Shown: positions 35,001 through 44,560, counted from the first letter of the stretch. The stretch is DNA of 64,000 nucleotides from Serripes groenlandicus (GCA_031761405.1 JASEVX010000010.1:32623784-32687783); one strand, 5' to 3'. Made by a program: numbers and translations. Notes: generated by a model from the sequence alone, not told the origin.

Positions 35001-38000
35001 TTGCTTCTGGTGCTGTATTTTTATGAAAGTATATTTGTTTATAGTATGATACTTTCAAATTCTACTGATTCCAAATATGCATTTGATATGAAAATAACCC
35101 TTTCCCTCTTAGATACGCTTTCTGACACCTCTGCAGCAAACATATTTTGAAAACATACTTTCAAAAAATTATATATATTTTTAAAGTCATCTTCTGCAGA
35201 TTTGTTGTATGTCGTAAAGGGATAATGATTGTTTTTATCTCAGTTGTTCTTAAAGTGAGCAATTATGATGATTTTGTATAACTTTTATACTAACTATTAT
35301 ATTTTTATTACTAGGGAGAAAAAGTTGTCTCGGAACTGTGGAATAAAAGTTTTAAATCACGCGATGACAGGCGTAGAGGGATCAGACAACTGTCAGAAGT
35401 TTGTTGACATTCTTGGACTAAGGACGGTCTTTCCACTATTTATGAAAACACCGAAACAGGCTAAAGCTGGTCCCCCACCTGAGGAATTAGAAGGTATCTT
35501 AACCCTTTCCCTCATACAGACGCTTTCTGGCGCCTCGGAAGCAGACGACTTTTGAAAACATTGTGGCAAAAGAAGAAATTGTTCATGATGAGTAATTTCT
35601 CCTTTTTTCACAATGTTTTCAACTTTTAGCCATTGGCTATACATTCAATTATAAAGATTTTCAATTTTTTGACAAAATATGTTTAAAGTCTTCTGCTGCA
35701 GATTTCCCTCATACAATAAATCTGCAGCAGACAACTTTGAAAATGTCTTGGCAAAAGTGAGAAAAATCCCAATAAATGGGAATTGAATCTTTAAATAGAG
35801 TTGAAAACACTCTGGCAAAAGAAGAAATTGCTCATTATGAGCAATTTCTTCTTTTGCCAGAATGTTTTCAGAAAGCGTCTGTATGTCGGAAAGGGTTAAC
35901 CATGTATATCAGGATTGTATGGGAATATTTACAACGTACAGACAAGTAATATCGCACCATGTCCTCAATAGCCCTTTTCAATAATCTTTTGGGATACTTT
36001 GTGCACTTAGTTAGATCTTTAATCATTTGGATATGTCTCTAGTGTTATTTGCTATGAAAAATTCTCTGAGACAATAAATGGAAGTATTACTTTGATAGTG
36101 AGTTGAAAACATTATGGGAAAAGGAACATTTGCTAGTTTTGACAATTTTTCCTTTTTCCAATATTTTTAAAAGGTCATCTGTTTTCTTAGACATGTTATA
36201 TCATCATTACTAGGTGGAGAAACATCCAGCAATAACTGTCTGTCTGAGCTTTGACTTTAACCCTTTCCCTCATACAAGAAATCTGCAGCAGACTACTACA
36301 TTCAGTTAAAAATATGGAAATCTGTCTTTAAATGAAAGGAAATTATTGAATTAGTAGAAAAAATTGTGGCAAAAGGAGAAATTGCTCATCATGAAGTTTT
36401 GAAAAGTCGTCTGCTGCAGAGGAGTCAGAAAGTGTCTGAAAGTAGGAAAGGGTTAACAATGGCCATAACGTTTTACTTGTCAGAGATAAGGTTTTAAATA
36501 TACTATATGTTTTACAAGAAACTTGCATGTGTAACGTTTTGTATGTTGTAAACTTAGCATTGACCTTTTTCCTACTTTTCAAACTTTAACATTGTTCACA
36601 ACTTTTGGTCTGTAGGAGATGGCTTTCATATTAGGCATGTGCATTCCTTATGGCAATTCGTCTTCAGTTATACCAGCAAGTTGGATGTTGTGACCTTGAA
36701 ATTGACATATGACCTACTTCTAAAAACCTTTAAACATTTGCTGTATCTATTGATCTCAGGGGTCAAGACAAATAGCTCACACAAAATTAGTAGCAAGGTT
36801 GAACCTCAGCCCAGTCAATTGATTTGGCATTAACCCTTTCCCTCATATAGACACTTTCTGACGCCTCTGCAGCAGACTGCTTTTTGAAAACATATTGACA
36901 AAAGGAGAAATTGATCAAAACAAGCAATTTCCTCTTTTTGCTACAATGTTTTCCACTTTTAGTCATAGGTTATCCATTCAATTATAGAGATTTTCTTTAT
37001 TTTGACAAACTATGTTCAAAGTTGTCTGCTGCAGAAATGTCGTATGAGGGAAAGGGTTAAATGTAACATGTTTTTTCCTTGTGCCAAGACTTTTCTAGAA
37101 AAATTCAAGTTGAGACTGTGGCATTGATTTTTCACCACCTTTGGAGAGAAAAAAAATATCATTGTCCATTTATTTTTTCCTACCTTTTGATAGGGCTTTC
37201 ATATTAGGACTTTTTATTCCTTGAAACAAGTCTTTTCCAGATATACCAAAGTTTTTGATGATCTGACCTTGACCTCTGACCTTCTTGTCAAATATATCTA
37301 TTTGTTACAATAGTGTTGCTGCCCTGGAACATTTGTATTTCACCAACATCTTATTTTCTTTAACAAAATGGTTAACCATATGCTCTTTGATAACTTCTCT
37401 TCCTAGATCTGACAGAAAGTGTTTATATTTCAGAACACACTGTATCCATTATATGTTCCATGTTGAGAAACTGTTTGTCTACCCAGCGACAGAGGTTGCT
37501 AAACAAGTTCACAGAAAATGACCATGAAAAGGTATGATGCATGTTTGATTGTGTCCCCACCCATTCTTTGATGTGTTTACAACAGATGGCTTTTGGAACA
37601 TTGTTGGTTGAGGAGAGTTATTCATTTATAGAAATTTTCTATAATTTCACTTTGAAATAGATATTATCAAAGTCGTCTGCTGCAGATTGTTTGTATGTGG
37701 GAAAGGGTTCAATGAGGGAATTTCTGCTGTAAACATTGTTCGAGATGGAGAAACTGCTTAAAATGAGCAATTTTCCAACAATTTTTTGTACTCTATTCTA
37801 AATATATGCTTTTATCAATTGAGATATTTGTTTGATTATTTTCCCCAACTAGTTTACCTCTTTCCCACATACAACAAATTTGCAGCAGACTACTTTAAAC
37901 ACATCTGGACAAGAAGGTGAAACATCTTCATTATTGAGAGTTGAATTATTTAATAGAGTTTAAAACATTATGAGCAATTTTGCCTTTTGTCTCAATGTTT

Positions 38001-41000
38001 TAAAAAGTCTTCTGCTGCAGAGGTGTCAGAAATCATCTATATTTGGGAAAGCGTTAATGTCATCTACAGCAGATTTATTATATTTTGGAATGACTGTTTC
38101 TTTAATTTGATATTATTAGAAGCATGTGTTTTGATCTCCTTTAATACGGAAGCAAACTTTCAGGATATCAAAATTTTCTTTCTAAACCCATATGATGGTT
38201 GAAGGATGTATATGTGACTGTTTATGTAAACGCATTTTTACTCATCTGTCGTAGATAACTTTTGATACAATGTTTTTAACTCTCTTAATTTATTACCCTT
38301 TCATTTATAGAGATTTTTCATATTTCTGCTGAAGATTTGTTGTATGTTTGAAAGGGGGATTGGAATATTGATTTTTTTTTTTCTAGTAGTTTTTCAAAAA
38401 ACATTCAAACATTAAAAGAAGATCCTGAAAATACTGTACATACTTTTGTATCATTGCCAACAACATTATGAGCTATTTCTCCTTTTCCTACATGATTTAA
38501 CATTTGTTCTTTAACCCTTTCCCACAAACAACAAATCTGCAGCCGATATCAATGAAATCTTTAATCAATTTCTCTTTCAAAGTGAAATTATAGAAAATTT
38601 CTATAAATGAAAATATAATTATTGAATACAGTAGAAAACATTGTAGCAAATTATGAGCATTTCTCTTTTTGCCACAGCATTTTCAAAGGCGTCTTTTGCA
38701 AGTGCATCAAAATAAGTCTGAAGATGGGAAATTGTTAAGCTATCAGATAATTCGAAAATGATAACAACCTTCTCAGCAAGCCTCACTTTGACATCTTGTC
38801 AATTCATAAAATAAAAAAAAACAGGTTTGTATTGTTACTTATGTTTTCATTGTTTCTTTTGTAAAATTTCAGGTGGAAAGACTTTTAGAACTTCATTTCA
38901 AATATCTTGACAAAGTACGGCAGGTTGATAATCAGATTGAAAAGGAGAAAAATGTAAGTGAGAAATTGCTTTAAGTGTTCCATGATATATTAGTAATCCT
39001 TAAATCAATACAGTAAATAAAAAATATGAAAAATCATCACCATTTGATTGAATATCAAAATCACAAAATATCAGTTAAAAAATCATTCGAAAAATTTAAT
39101 TAATCAAATGAGGCTTTTGTAACAACATTTTTGAGACTTAGAGTGAGAAAAAAAATCCTACTTTTTCCATCATGTTTTTAAAATCTTCAACCCTTATCAA
39201 AAATTAAACTTTAATTCCATTTTATTGTTACCTATCTTAGCAATGTGACAAGTTGTGATCACCTCTCTGTCATCTTAATCCTTTTCTACATATAGAAGAT
39301 CTCTGACATTTATGCAGCAGAAAACTTTTGAAAACATTTTGACAAAAGTAGAGATTGCTCAAAATGAGCAATTTCTTCTTTTTCCACAATATTTTCAAAT
39401 ATTTTCAGTAATTATATCAACATTTACAGAGCTTTTCCCTGTTTTTGCCTAGATGTTTTCAAAATCGGCTGCTTTGATTTATCGTATGTGGGAAAGGGTT
39501 AATGTCCACTTTGCTTTGATTTATTTCATATATTCTGGATATTGGCAGGTTGACATATGTGTTCATGTGTTCCTTTGAACACATGTGTTATCCCTTTCCT
39601 AAGGTAGAGGAATAGTTTGGCATTGTCTGTCTGTTGGCAGCCATTTATAAGACATGGGTAGAGTATTTGATATATGTTTGCCAAGTTGATTTCAACGTTG
39701 TCAACTGCAGATATGTTGCATGTGAGAAAAGGTTCAAGGTAAATGAGTGAAATGCTGACAGAACATAATTTGTCAGAAGTTATATAGTTATATTATGTTG
39801 CAAGTAGGCAGACAGACCCATTTCACCTCTTATGGTCACTTCTGCAGCAGACAACTTTGAAACTAATTAGACTAAAAATTGGAATATCTCTGTAAATGAA
39901 AATATAATTGATGCAAGTAGTTGAAAATATTGTTGCAAAATGTGAAATTGCTCACTCCTTTAGCACAAAATATTTTCAACTCTCATTCTTCAATTCGAAT
40001 ACTTTCCTTTTTAGAGATTTTCCATAAATTTTCCTAGATGTTTAAATATATTTCTATACCTGCAGAGGTCCAGATATGGAGGAGTATACAGCTCTTTTCC
40101 CAACAGTATCTATCGTATTATGCAACCAAATTCTATGATGTCTGTACTCAAAAGAATCTTGACACTGAGGCGATTATTTTGAGTACCCACAACATAGGGT
40201 TAGAGGGTCAAATAAATCTTTCAGAACATGCAAAACATCTCTTATCTAGAGCTCTGACCTTTTTTTTTTTTCTTTTTTTTCTTTCAGAAATTAAAATATT
40301 TAGGCCAGGAAGTAGATGAGGACTTGGAGGACAGTTTTTATTTACGGAGACTGGATGCGGGTTTGTTCACATTACAGCTGATAGACTACATCATGTTAGA
40401 AGTTTGTTCTTCTGGTTCTAGCAGTGTAAGTATATAGAATGAGCAGCCCTACACAGAAAACTAATCATAGGGCATTTGCAACATGTGTAGATCCAGATCA
40501 CCCTTCACATTTGTGCAGTCTAATCTTGCTCTATAAAATTTCAAAGAAGTAATGAAGAAGCCTCTGATATACTTGAGCACATAGTATGAACTTAGCCTAG
40601 ATATATAAAATACTCAAATGTTGGTGTTTTTACTACAGGGTTCATATGTAGTTCATTTGAATGCAAGCTAACCTTGTTTACCTGATATTATATTTTTAGC
40701 TCACCCAATTGCTTTGGCTTTTGTGATCACTCATGGCCCGGGCATCGTCAAATTCGAATCTTCTTCTCTGAAACTATAGGTCCGATATTCAAAAAAAATT
40801 CACGTCTGTGTTTAAAAGTAAAAAATTGCTCCAGATGAAAAAAAAATATATATCATTTTCCCACGATAATTTTCAAAGTCATCTTCTGATTACATATATT
40901 GTCTGTATCAGGGAATGAATAAAACACTTATCTAATTCAAGCATGCATTTCTTACAGGTCAAGCAGAGAGTTATGCAGATTTTAAATATGCGGGGAGGTT

Positions 41001-43838
41001 CTGTTAAATCCATTAGAAGTATAATGAGAGGTAAGCTTATGTTCATTACATGGCACCGTATGCAAAAATTAAGATATATGCAAACACAAACCTTCGGTGC
41101 TTGAAACAATGGTTCATCCAGATGAATTTTCCAAGTTAAATTTGGATCTGCACTGTTTACCAATTAGTCACAGAAACCTCATACAGGCGAATTTTGAAGT
41201 CTATAGCAGACGACTTCTGAAAACATTGTGACAAAAGGAGAAATTTCTCATGGTGAGCAACTTCTCCTTTTGCCACTTTGTTTTCTACTCTTTTCAATAA
41301 TTTGTCTCTCAATTACGGATGTAACAAAATAAGAAATCCTGACGAAGGCCTATTAATTGGCCGAAACCGGTAGATATTAAATAACAAAACCAGTGCCGGT
41401 GCTTGTAGTTAATCCTTCTCTTCCCTTTACCCTGTTTCAAAATAAGAAATTGTTTATAATGAGCAATTTCTCCTTTTGCCACAATGTTTTTAACTCTGTT
41501 AAGCTATTATTTCATTTACATATTGAAAGGTTTTTACAAAATTGTCTACTGCAGATTTATTGTTTGATGAAAAGGGTTAAAGAGACTGGACACACTATTT
41601 GGATTACATTGATACCAAGGCAAATCTTTATACACGCTTGTCATAAGTATGTTAAGCGTGGTTTTCCTGGACCACTGCATAATTCTTTGTGAAAAATAAA
41701 TCTGTAAGACTTGATAAGGCTAAATGTTTAGGCATCTTAGTAGCACTTGGTGATCGTCTGTATGTTAAGTGGTTGGTATAGTCAATCTAGGTGTGTATTT
41801 TGATTTTGGTGTTCAAACATCTTAATATTGTTGGCAATAGTGTCGGGCCGATGATCGATTATAATCGAAAATTGATCGGATATGCATCACGTTGGCGATA
41901 AACAATTACATTTTACCACAATCGATTATCAAACAAAGTGTTTTCTTGGCAATAAAATGATACAACCTAGTAAAGACAAGACATTTTATATATTTTTTAT
42001 CAAATATTAATAATAAGAAGCATTGTGAACATTGAGGCTTGTTAAATACAATACTGTATGAACCGAATATATAATCAATATCTAATCGAATGAGGCAAAG
42101 CAATTGTAACTGATAATCAATCGCAAAGAATTTGTTGTAACCTTGTGTTCCCCAATCATTATCATATCAGGTAAACAGGTAAATATAATCTTTTTTTATT
42201 CATAAATTGAATCAATCATTTATATACTATCTGTATGTTCTTAGAATCAAGATATCAGTTGAAAAAATATAACGGATGTACGAAAAAAGGATGATTGTCT
42301 GAATGAAGAAAAAAGAGCAAAAAAATGATATGAACTGTATATTGGAAGGAAATTATACAACATATGAACAAATAAATGACAACTAGAATTTTGTGGTGCC
42401 TGTCTTTAAGAAAGGGAGACAATAAGGGATCACATCTCTGACATCTTCCCTTCACTTTGTGTTATATGGTTATCAGTTTGTTTCTGTTTGGCAGATTGAC
42501 TTTAAAATGGCAACACATATACCCTTATAACAGGACAATGGAACAAAACAAGGAATATTAACACTAGCCTGCTCATTGTGGAGTTATCTCACTATTTCTT
42601 TATTAAATCCCAATGTGTAAATTCAAACTATCAATTCCAAATCTGGTTTGAGCATTATTGGACTTCCAATATGGGGTAGACCAGTCTTCTTGGAAAAGCA
42701 GCCAGTTGCTTTGAAAGTCTGTTGTGTTGAGTTCTGGTGTGGGCAAGCCTGGAAAATACATGAGTAGGTGAACTAGCCGCCATGAAAAATTACTGCAAAC
42801 GGCATTCAACACCAATTAATCAAATTAATGGTTTGTAGAGTTATCTCTCTTTTCCAAGGTATCAATTTCATACTTGTCATGTAGATCACTTAATATCAGC
42901 ATATGTTCACCCCAAAAGATCTCTTCTAGCATGCTTTTTTTTTTGGTCATCTATGTGTGCATATTTAGCCAACTTTCACACATGTTCTTTGTATTGCTCT
43001 TGTTAGGCAAAAGAGTTGACAATATGCAGTTGTTATTTATAACTCGTGTGCATTGAACTGATGTTGTCACACATGACTTATTCAGTTGGTCAATACTATA
43101 TTGTTCAATGTTAACCAAACTTGTTACATACTGAACATGCAACATTTAATGTGCTAGAGGTCAACAAGTACAATTTCCTCATTTAGCATATTTTTCAAAT
43201 GTCGTCTTTAGCAGAGGCATGAGATGTTGTTCTGTTGAATACATGTGATCATTGATTTATTGATTTGGTTTTATCACCGTTTCCTACAGTATTTTCGTTA
43301 TATTACAGTGGCCTGTTCACCTACCCTTGATTTTTTTTCTGGCATTCTCGCCTCAGTACTTCACACAATATTCTTCCCCATCAATTGTTGGTATATAAAT
43401 GGCACTACATTAACTATTGTCAACGGTCAGAAATAATTTTATGGTCAAGTCTGGATGTTAACCCTTTCCCTCATATAGACGATTACTGACGCCTGTGCAG
43501 CAGACGGCTTTTTGAAAACATAGTGACAAAAGAAGAAATTGCTCAAAACTAGCAATTTCTCCTTTTGCCACAATGTTTTCCACTTTTAGTCATAGGTTAT
43601 CCATTCAATTATAGAGATTTTCCATTTTTTGACAAAATATGTTCAAAGTCGTCTGCTGAAGAATTGTCGAATGAGGGAAAGGGTTAATCACCGAGTTACT
43701 GGGCCTTGGTGCATACATGTTAATAATTCTCATGTTTTCTTTGTTGTAGAATATGCTGGGAATATAGGCGATGCCAAGGATCCAGAACTAAGAGAAGAAG
43801 AACAAAGACACATTCTATCACTGGTGGACAAGTTCTAG
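22978..43838 (+). CDS. CTNNBL1: Beta-catenin-like protein 1, complete, 16 exons
   Basis: Armadillo-like nuclear protein of the PRP19-CDC5L spliceosomal complex, which also binds nuclear import partners in vertebrates. Exons: 22978-23007, 23977-24141, 24963-25069, 26465-26604, 27557-27654, 30204-30297, 31093-31184, 32396-32468, 33449-33507, 34327-34475, 35315-35493, 37434-37531, 38873-38953, 40288-40425, 40958-41030, 43750-43838. All phases agree, giving about 554 residues against 563 in human. Start MDVGELLSFN and end ILSLVDKF both mirror the human ends (MDVGELLSYQ and ILGLLENF). Blocks clearly shared with human include RIKFPD.PEKFMESE, VVALLVQNLERLDE, LKAKMPFDANKLY-like, GEGLQLMNLMLREKK, DNCQKFVDILGLRT, RLLNKFTEND and LELHFKYL. 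Fourteen introns are GT-AG. Intron 4 looks U12-type with AT-AA ends. Introns are heavily loaded with MITEs. ZC3H18 is divergent upstream and UQCRFS1 convergent downstream. Confidence 0.95.
23977..24141 (+). CDS. CTNNBL1: CTNNBL1 exon 2, charged N-terminal region
   Basis: 165 bp, 55 codons: PDKPNPSKKRRHHQDEDDDE, with a Lys/Arg cluster that would serve as the NLS, and then ISAEERERILKMVENGPE. Acceptor ATACAG, donor GAG/GTACAA. Confidence 0.9.
24215..24330 (+). mobile_element. TTAA MITE remnant
   Basis: TTGAAAACATTGTGGCAAAA ... CTACAATGTTTTCTCAATC, ends lost. Confidence 0.5.
24349..24595 (+). mobile_element. tRNA-derived SINE
   Basis: The head has A-box-like TAGTGGGAGAGCG and B-box-like GGTTTGATCCC. 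The body has GACTGGCTGGTGTCAGGTTA, GGACCAGTAGTACTGC and the end AACGCCATAACGTAACTGAA, with an (ATCA)n tail. It is not a tRNA gene: there is no anticodon stem or 3' acceptor. Confidence 0.8.
24679..24907 (+). mobile_element. TTAA MITE
   Basis: TTAACCCTTTCCCTCATATA ... GTATGAGGGAAAGGGTTTA. The right TTAA has mutated. Confidence 0.85.
24963..25069 (+). CDS. CTNNBL1: CTNNBL1 exon 3
   Basis: 107 bp: MEVLDETTMKKLLLKFEKSV then NQEMRIKFPDMPEK. It matches the human segment ending RIKFPDNPEK. Donor AA/GTATGT, phase 2. Confidence 0.92.
25938..26161 (+). mobile_element. TTAA MITE, intact
   Basis: TTAACCCTTTCCCTCATATA ... GTAGGAGTGAAAGGGTTAA, with stem GAAATTGCTC/GAGCAATTTC. Confidence 0.85.
26465..26604 (+). 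CDS. CTNNBL1: CTNNBL1 exon 4, followed by U12-like donor
   Basis: 140 bp: FMESEIELNDVVQEMHVIAT ... LLQLLTHENT. It ends at AACACAG, directly before ATATCCTT, the exact U12 donor consensus. The split Asp codon is completed by AT of exon 5. Confidence 0.88.
26605..27556 (+). other. Probable U12-type intron (AT-AA) in CTNNBL1
   Basis: Starts ATATCCTT and contains TTCCTTGAC at 27537-27545, with the branch A at 27544, 12 nt before the predicted 3' splice site. It ends ...TTTCAA. No GT donor near exon 4 preserves the reading frame with human-like residues. Removal gives NTDISIATVDL. Confidence 0.65.
27393..27490 (+). mobile_element. SINE body fragment
   Basis: AGCCAGTTGCCTGGGAAGAA and GTAGGTTGAACTGGCC match the bodies at 42,652 and 45,881. 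It lies inside the U12-like intron, 50 bp before its branch motif. Confidence 0.5.
27557..27654 (+). CDS. CTNNBL1: CTNNBL1 exon 5, preceded by U12-like branch site
   Basis: 98 bp: (D)ISIATVDLMQELTDVDTL then EEGATALIGAL. This start reproduces human NTDVSIAVVDL with no gap. It lies 12 nt after the branch-type motif TTCCTTGAC (27537-27545). Donor TTG/GTATGT. A candidate AG upstream (27549-27550) would add two residues and sit only about 6 nt from the branch A. Confidence 0.85.
27678..29186 (+). mobile_element. TTAA MITE split by minisatellite expansion
   Basis: Left part CTAACCCTTATACAGACGCT ... CCACAGTGTTTTCAACTCTA, then the 28-bp array. The MITE right end resumes after 29,149 with AACAGAATTGTTGTAGTTGG-GAAAGTG. 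Confidence 0.65.
27831..29148. repeat. 28-bp minisatellite, about 47 copies
   Basis: Unit TTCATATTATTAGGTAGTCT + GTACCATG, nearly perfect over 1.3 kb. The variant GGTTGTCTG occurs in the first copy and once near 28,768. It lies in CTNNBL1 intron 5. Confidence 0.97.
29185..29870. mobile_element. Decayed MITE fragments and a SINE head
   Basis: MITE remnants occur at about 29,185-29,345, 29,515-29,610 and 29,680-29,860. A tRNA-like SINE head (GAGGTCCCAGGTTTGAGCCC-like) lies at 29,361-29,440. Confidence 0.45.
30204..32468 (+). CDS. CTNNBL1: CTNNBL1 exons 6-8
   Basis: Exon 6 is 30204-30297 (LEGQVVALLVQNLERLDENV). Exon 7 is 31093-31184 (AVIENMTEFQPDM ... GLMNWLLKRVK). Exon 8 is 32396-32468 (AKMPFDANKLYATEILAILV then QNSD). 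All donors and acceptors are canonical and in phase. The introns between them carry MITEs at 30379, 31197, 31436 and about 32005, and one family-3 element at 30782. Confidence 0.9.
30379..30608 (-). mobile_element. TTAA MITE, intact, reverse orientation
   Basis: TTAACCCTTTCCCTCATACG ... CTATATGAGGGAAAGGGTTAA-type end, 230 bp, with stem AAATTGCACG/TGTGCAATTT. Confidence 0.88.
30782..31027. mobile_element. Family-3 MITE-like element
   Basis: Ends AGTCGTTCCATCAGACCA and TTTTCTGATGGAACGGCT are inverted. It contains GGATTTTCTGTTTCAGGAAT and CAGGCTGATTTGGTTTGATA. A second copy is at 59,850-60,020. Confidence 0.6.
31197..31410 (+). mobile_element. TTAA MITE, ends decayed
   Basis: TTCCTTTCCCACATGTAGAT ... 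ATTATATGTGGGAAAGGAAT with a full core. It starts 12 bp after exon 7. Confidence 0.7.
31436..31662 (+). mobile_element. TTAA MITE
   Basis: TTAAGCCTTTCCCACATATA ... AATATGGAAAAGGGTTAA, with stem AAATTGCTCATGATGAGCAA. Confidence 0.75.
32005..32205. mobile_element. TTAA MITE, decayed
   Basis: AAGCCTTTGCCACATATAAC, CTGTAGCAGACAACTTTGA, GCACCTGGGAAAGGATTTG. Confidence 0.5.
32531..32760 (+). mobile_element. TTAA MITE, intact
   Basis: TTAACCCTTTACCTCATATA ... GTATGAGGGAAAGGGTTAA, 230 bp, forward. It forms an inverted pair with the copy at 33,087 in the same intron. Confidence 0.88.
33087..33316 (-). mobile_element. TTAA MITE, intact, reverse orientation
   Basis: TTAACCCTTTCCCTCATACG ... CTATATGAGGGAAAGGGTTAA-type end. 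Both flanks read AATTAA. Confidence 0.88.
33449..35493 (+). CDS. CTNNBL1: CTNNBL1 exons 9-11
   Basis: Exon 9 is 33449-33507 (DNRQILGDVDGIDVILQQLA). Exon 10 is 34327-34475 (FFKRHDPQSKEEVEMMENIF ... GEGLQLMNLMLR). Exon 11 is 35315-35493 (EKKLSRNCGIKVLNHAMTGV ... PPPEELE). These are armadillo-like helical repeats. After exon 11 the donor GTATC is followed at once by the TTAA of a MITE. Confidence 0.92.
33612..33757 (+). mobile_element. SINE 3' body fragment
   Basis: CAGGGATAGCATTGCAGC, TTTACCCAGGGAACACTGTG, ATATAACTAAATTCTGTTGA. Confidence 0.4.
34005..35230. mobile_element. Decayed TTAA MITE remnants around exon 10
   Basis: Fragments at about 34,008-34,180, 34,585-34,720 and 35,095-35,230 (AACCCTTTCCCTCTTAGATA ... 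GTCGTAAAGGGATAAT). Internal deletions are common. Confidence 0.5.
35499..35899. mobile_element. Composite of two TTAA MITEs
   Basis: A first copy TTAACCCTTTCCCTCATACA runs to TCTGCTGCAGATT at 35,703. There it joins TCCCTCATACAATAAATCTG of a reverse copy that ends GGAAAGGGTTAA at 35,899. Its first base is +6 of the CTNNBL1 intron after exon 11. Confidence 0.75.
36257..36456 (-). mobile_element. TTAA MITE
   Basis: TTAACCCTTTCCCTCATACA ... GAAAGTAGGAAAGGGTTAA. The hairpin right arm is shortened. Confidence 0.8.
36830..37060 (+). mobile_element. TTAA MITE, intact
   Basis: TTAACCCTTTCCCTCATATA ... GTATGAGGGAAAGGGTTAA, 231 bp. Confidence 0.88.
37434..41030 (+). CDS. CTNNBL1: CTNNBL1 exons 12-15
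   Basis: Exon 12 is 37434-37531 (EHTVSIICSMLRNCL ... LLNKFTENDHEK). Exon 13 is 38873-38953 (VERLLELHFKYLDKVRQVDN). Exon 14 is 40288-40425 (KLKYLGQEVDEDLEDSFYLR, then RLDAGLFTLQLIDYIMLEV). Exon 15 is 40958-41030 (VKQRVMQILNMRGGSVKSIR). The phase is continuous. RLDAGLF and ILNMRG are conserved in human CTNNBL1. Confidence 0.92.
37570..38360. mobile_element. Three decayed TTAA MITEs
   Basis: Fragments at about 37,580-37,712, 37,857-38,057 (CTCTTTCCCACATACAACAA ... TTTGGGAAAGCGTTAA) and 38,225-38,358. Confidence 0.55.
38511..38738. mobile_element. TTAA MITE, divergent
   Basis: TTAACCCTTTCCCACAAACA ... AAGATGGGAAATTGTTAA. Confidence 0.7.
39275..39502 (+). mobile_element. TTAA MITE
   Basis: TTAATCCTTTTCTACATATA ... 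GTATGTGGGAAAGGGTTAA with stem GATTGCTC/GAGCAATTTC. Confidence 0.75.
39820..40060. mobile_element. TTAA MITE, decayed
   Basis: GGTCACTTCTGCAGCAGACA ... TAGAGATTTTCCATAAATTT, ends lost and partly overwritten by the family-2 element. Confidence 0.5.
40068..40250. mobile_element. Family-2 MITE, third copy
   Basis: GGTCCAGATATGGAGGAG ... CCACAACATAGGGTTAGAG ... CTCTTATCTAGAGCTC. It ends about 38 bp before exon 14. Confidence 0.55.
41165..41580. mobile_element. MITE fragments flanking a hammerhead-like segment
   Basis: MITE core at 41,175-41,310 and another at 41,440-41,580 (ending GATGAAAAGGGTTAA). Between them lies CTGACGAAGGCC ... GGCCGAAACC. Confidence 0.5.
41339..41402 (+). ncRNA. Hammerhead-ribozyme-like motif, probably degenerate
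   Basis: CTGACGA followed by AGGCC-loop-GGCC and GAAA, then ACCGG pairing with CCGGT 28 bases later. This has the hammerhead core order (CUGANGA, stem II, GAAA, stem III). The base after the closing U is G, which is not allowed at the normal cleavage position, and a stem I is not obvious. Penelope-like elements of bivalves are known to carry such motifs. Confidence 0.3.
41600..43450. other. CTNNBL1 intron 15, long sparse part
   Basis: A hAT-like fragment (GTCGGGCCGATGATCGATTA at 41,842) and a SINE body at 42,652-42,835. Otherwise unique AT-rich sequence. Confidence 0.35.
42652..42835 (+). mobile_element. SINE body
   Basis: CAGCCAGTTGCTTTGAAAGT, ATGAGTAGGTGAACTAGCCG, AAACGGCATTCAACACCAAT. 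Confidence 0.6.
43458..43687 (+). mobile_element. TTAA MITE, intact
   Basis: TTAACCCTTTCCCTCATATA ... GAATGAGGGAAAGGGTTAA, 62 bp before exon 16. Confidence 0.88.
43750..43838 (+). CDS. CTNNBL1: CTNNBL1 exon 16 with stop codon
   Basis: 89 bp ending TAG: EYAGNIGDAKDPELREEEQR then HILSLVDKF. Acceptor TTGTTGTAG. The human counterpart is EYAENIGDG ... ILGLLENF. A 3' UTR follows. Confidence 0.93.
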
Positions 43839-44420
43839 TGCTTATTTGGACAATAATGAAAAAGGAGCAAGAAACTTTGGTCCATAACATTTCACAAGTT
43901 TCATCACAAATTTGAAAAGATAAAAGTTGTTTAAGTTAGAAACTTTCAACAATGAACTGGCATTTTCAGTTTACATGATATAATATGTTAATTGAAAAAT
44001 GCTATCCGAATGGGATTTCTTTGTTTTGTGGAAATTGGAAATATTAATTTGATACAGAATTTTAAAAAAATGTGGGAAAAAGAAGAAAAAATCTAATAAT
44101 TATTTCAAAAATCATAACTGCAGATAATAATGCAGGGGGAGAGAGTTTTAATTCCTTGTTGACAACCTGAAATTTGTAATGATTTTTTCAGTTTTGAAGG
44201 ATCACGTAATGAATTTACCCAACTAAAAAGAGCACATAGGAAAAAAGGATGTAAAAAAGCGATTCAGCCTCTCATGGTTTCTTAAGTTGTTCAAGCGATA
44301 TAAAAAAGAGGGGGAAGAAAAAGCTAGGAAGACAGTAGAGTGATTCAGGCACTCATGTTGCATTTTATCATCAGTGTTATCATAATTCATCCCAATAAAA
44401 AGTGTAAAATGAGATTTCAT
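43839..44420 (+). other. CTNNBL1 3' UTR and candidate poly(A) signal
   Basis: About 580 bp without repeats follows the stop codon. AATAAA at 44394-44399 is the first good polyadenylation signal. A decayed MITE begins at about 44,455. The UTR end is inferred. Confidence 0.45.
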
Positions 44421-44454
44421 TCTTTTTTATCATTATCTTAAGACAATCTTTTAC

Positions 44455-44560
44455 ATATTGATGCCTCTGCAGCAGACGCCTTTTGAAAATATTATGTCAA
44501 AAGGAGAAATTGTGCATAATGATAAATTTCTCCCTTTGCAACAAAGTTTTCAACTCTTTT
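44455..44560 (+). mobile_element. TTAA MITE left-half fragment
   Basis: GATGCCTCTGCAGCAGACGC ... GCAACAAAGTTTTCAACTC, cut off by the next element. Confidence 0.5.
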
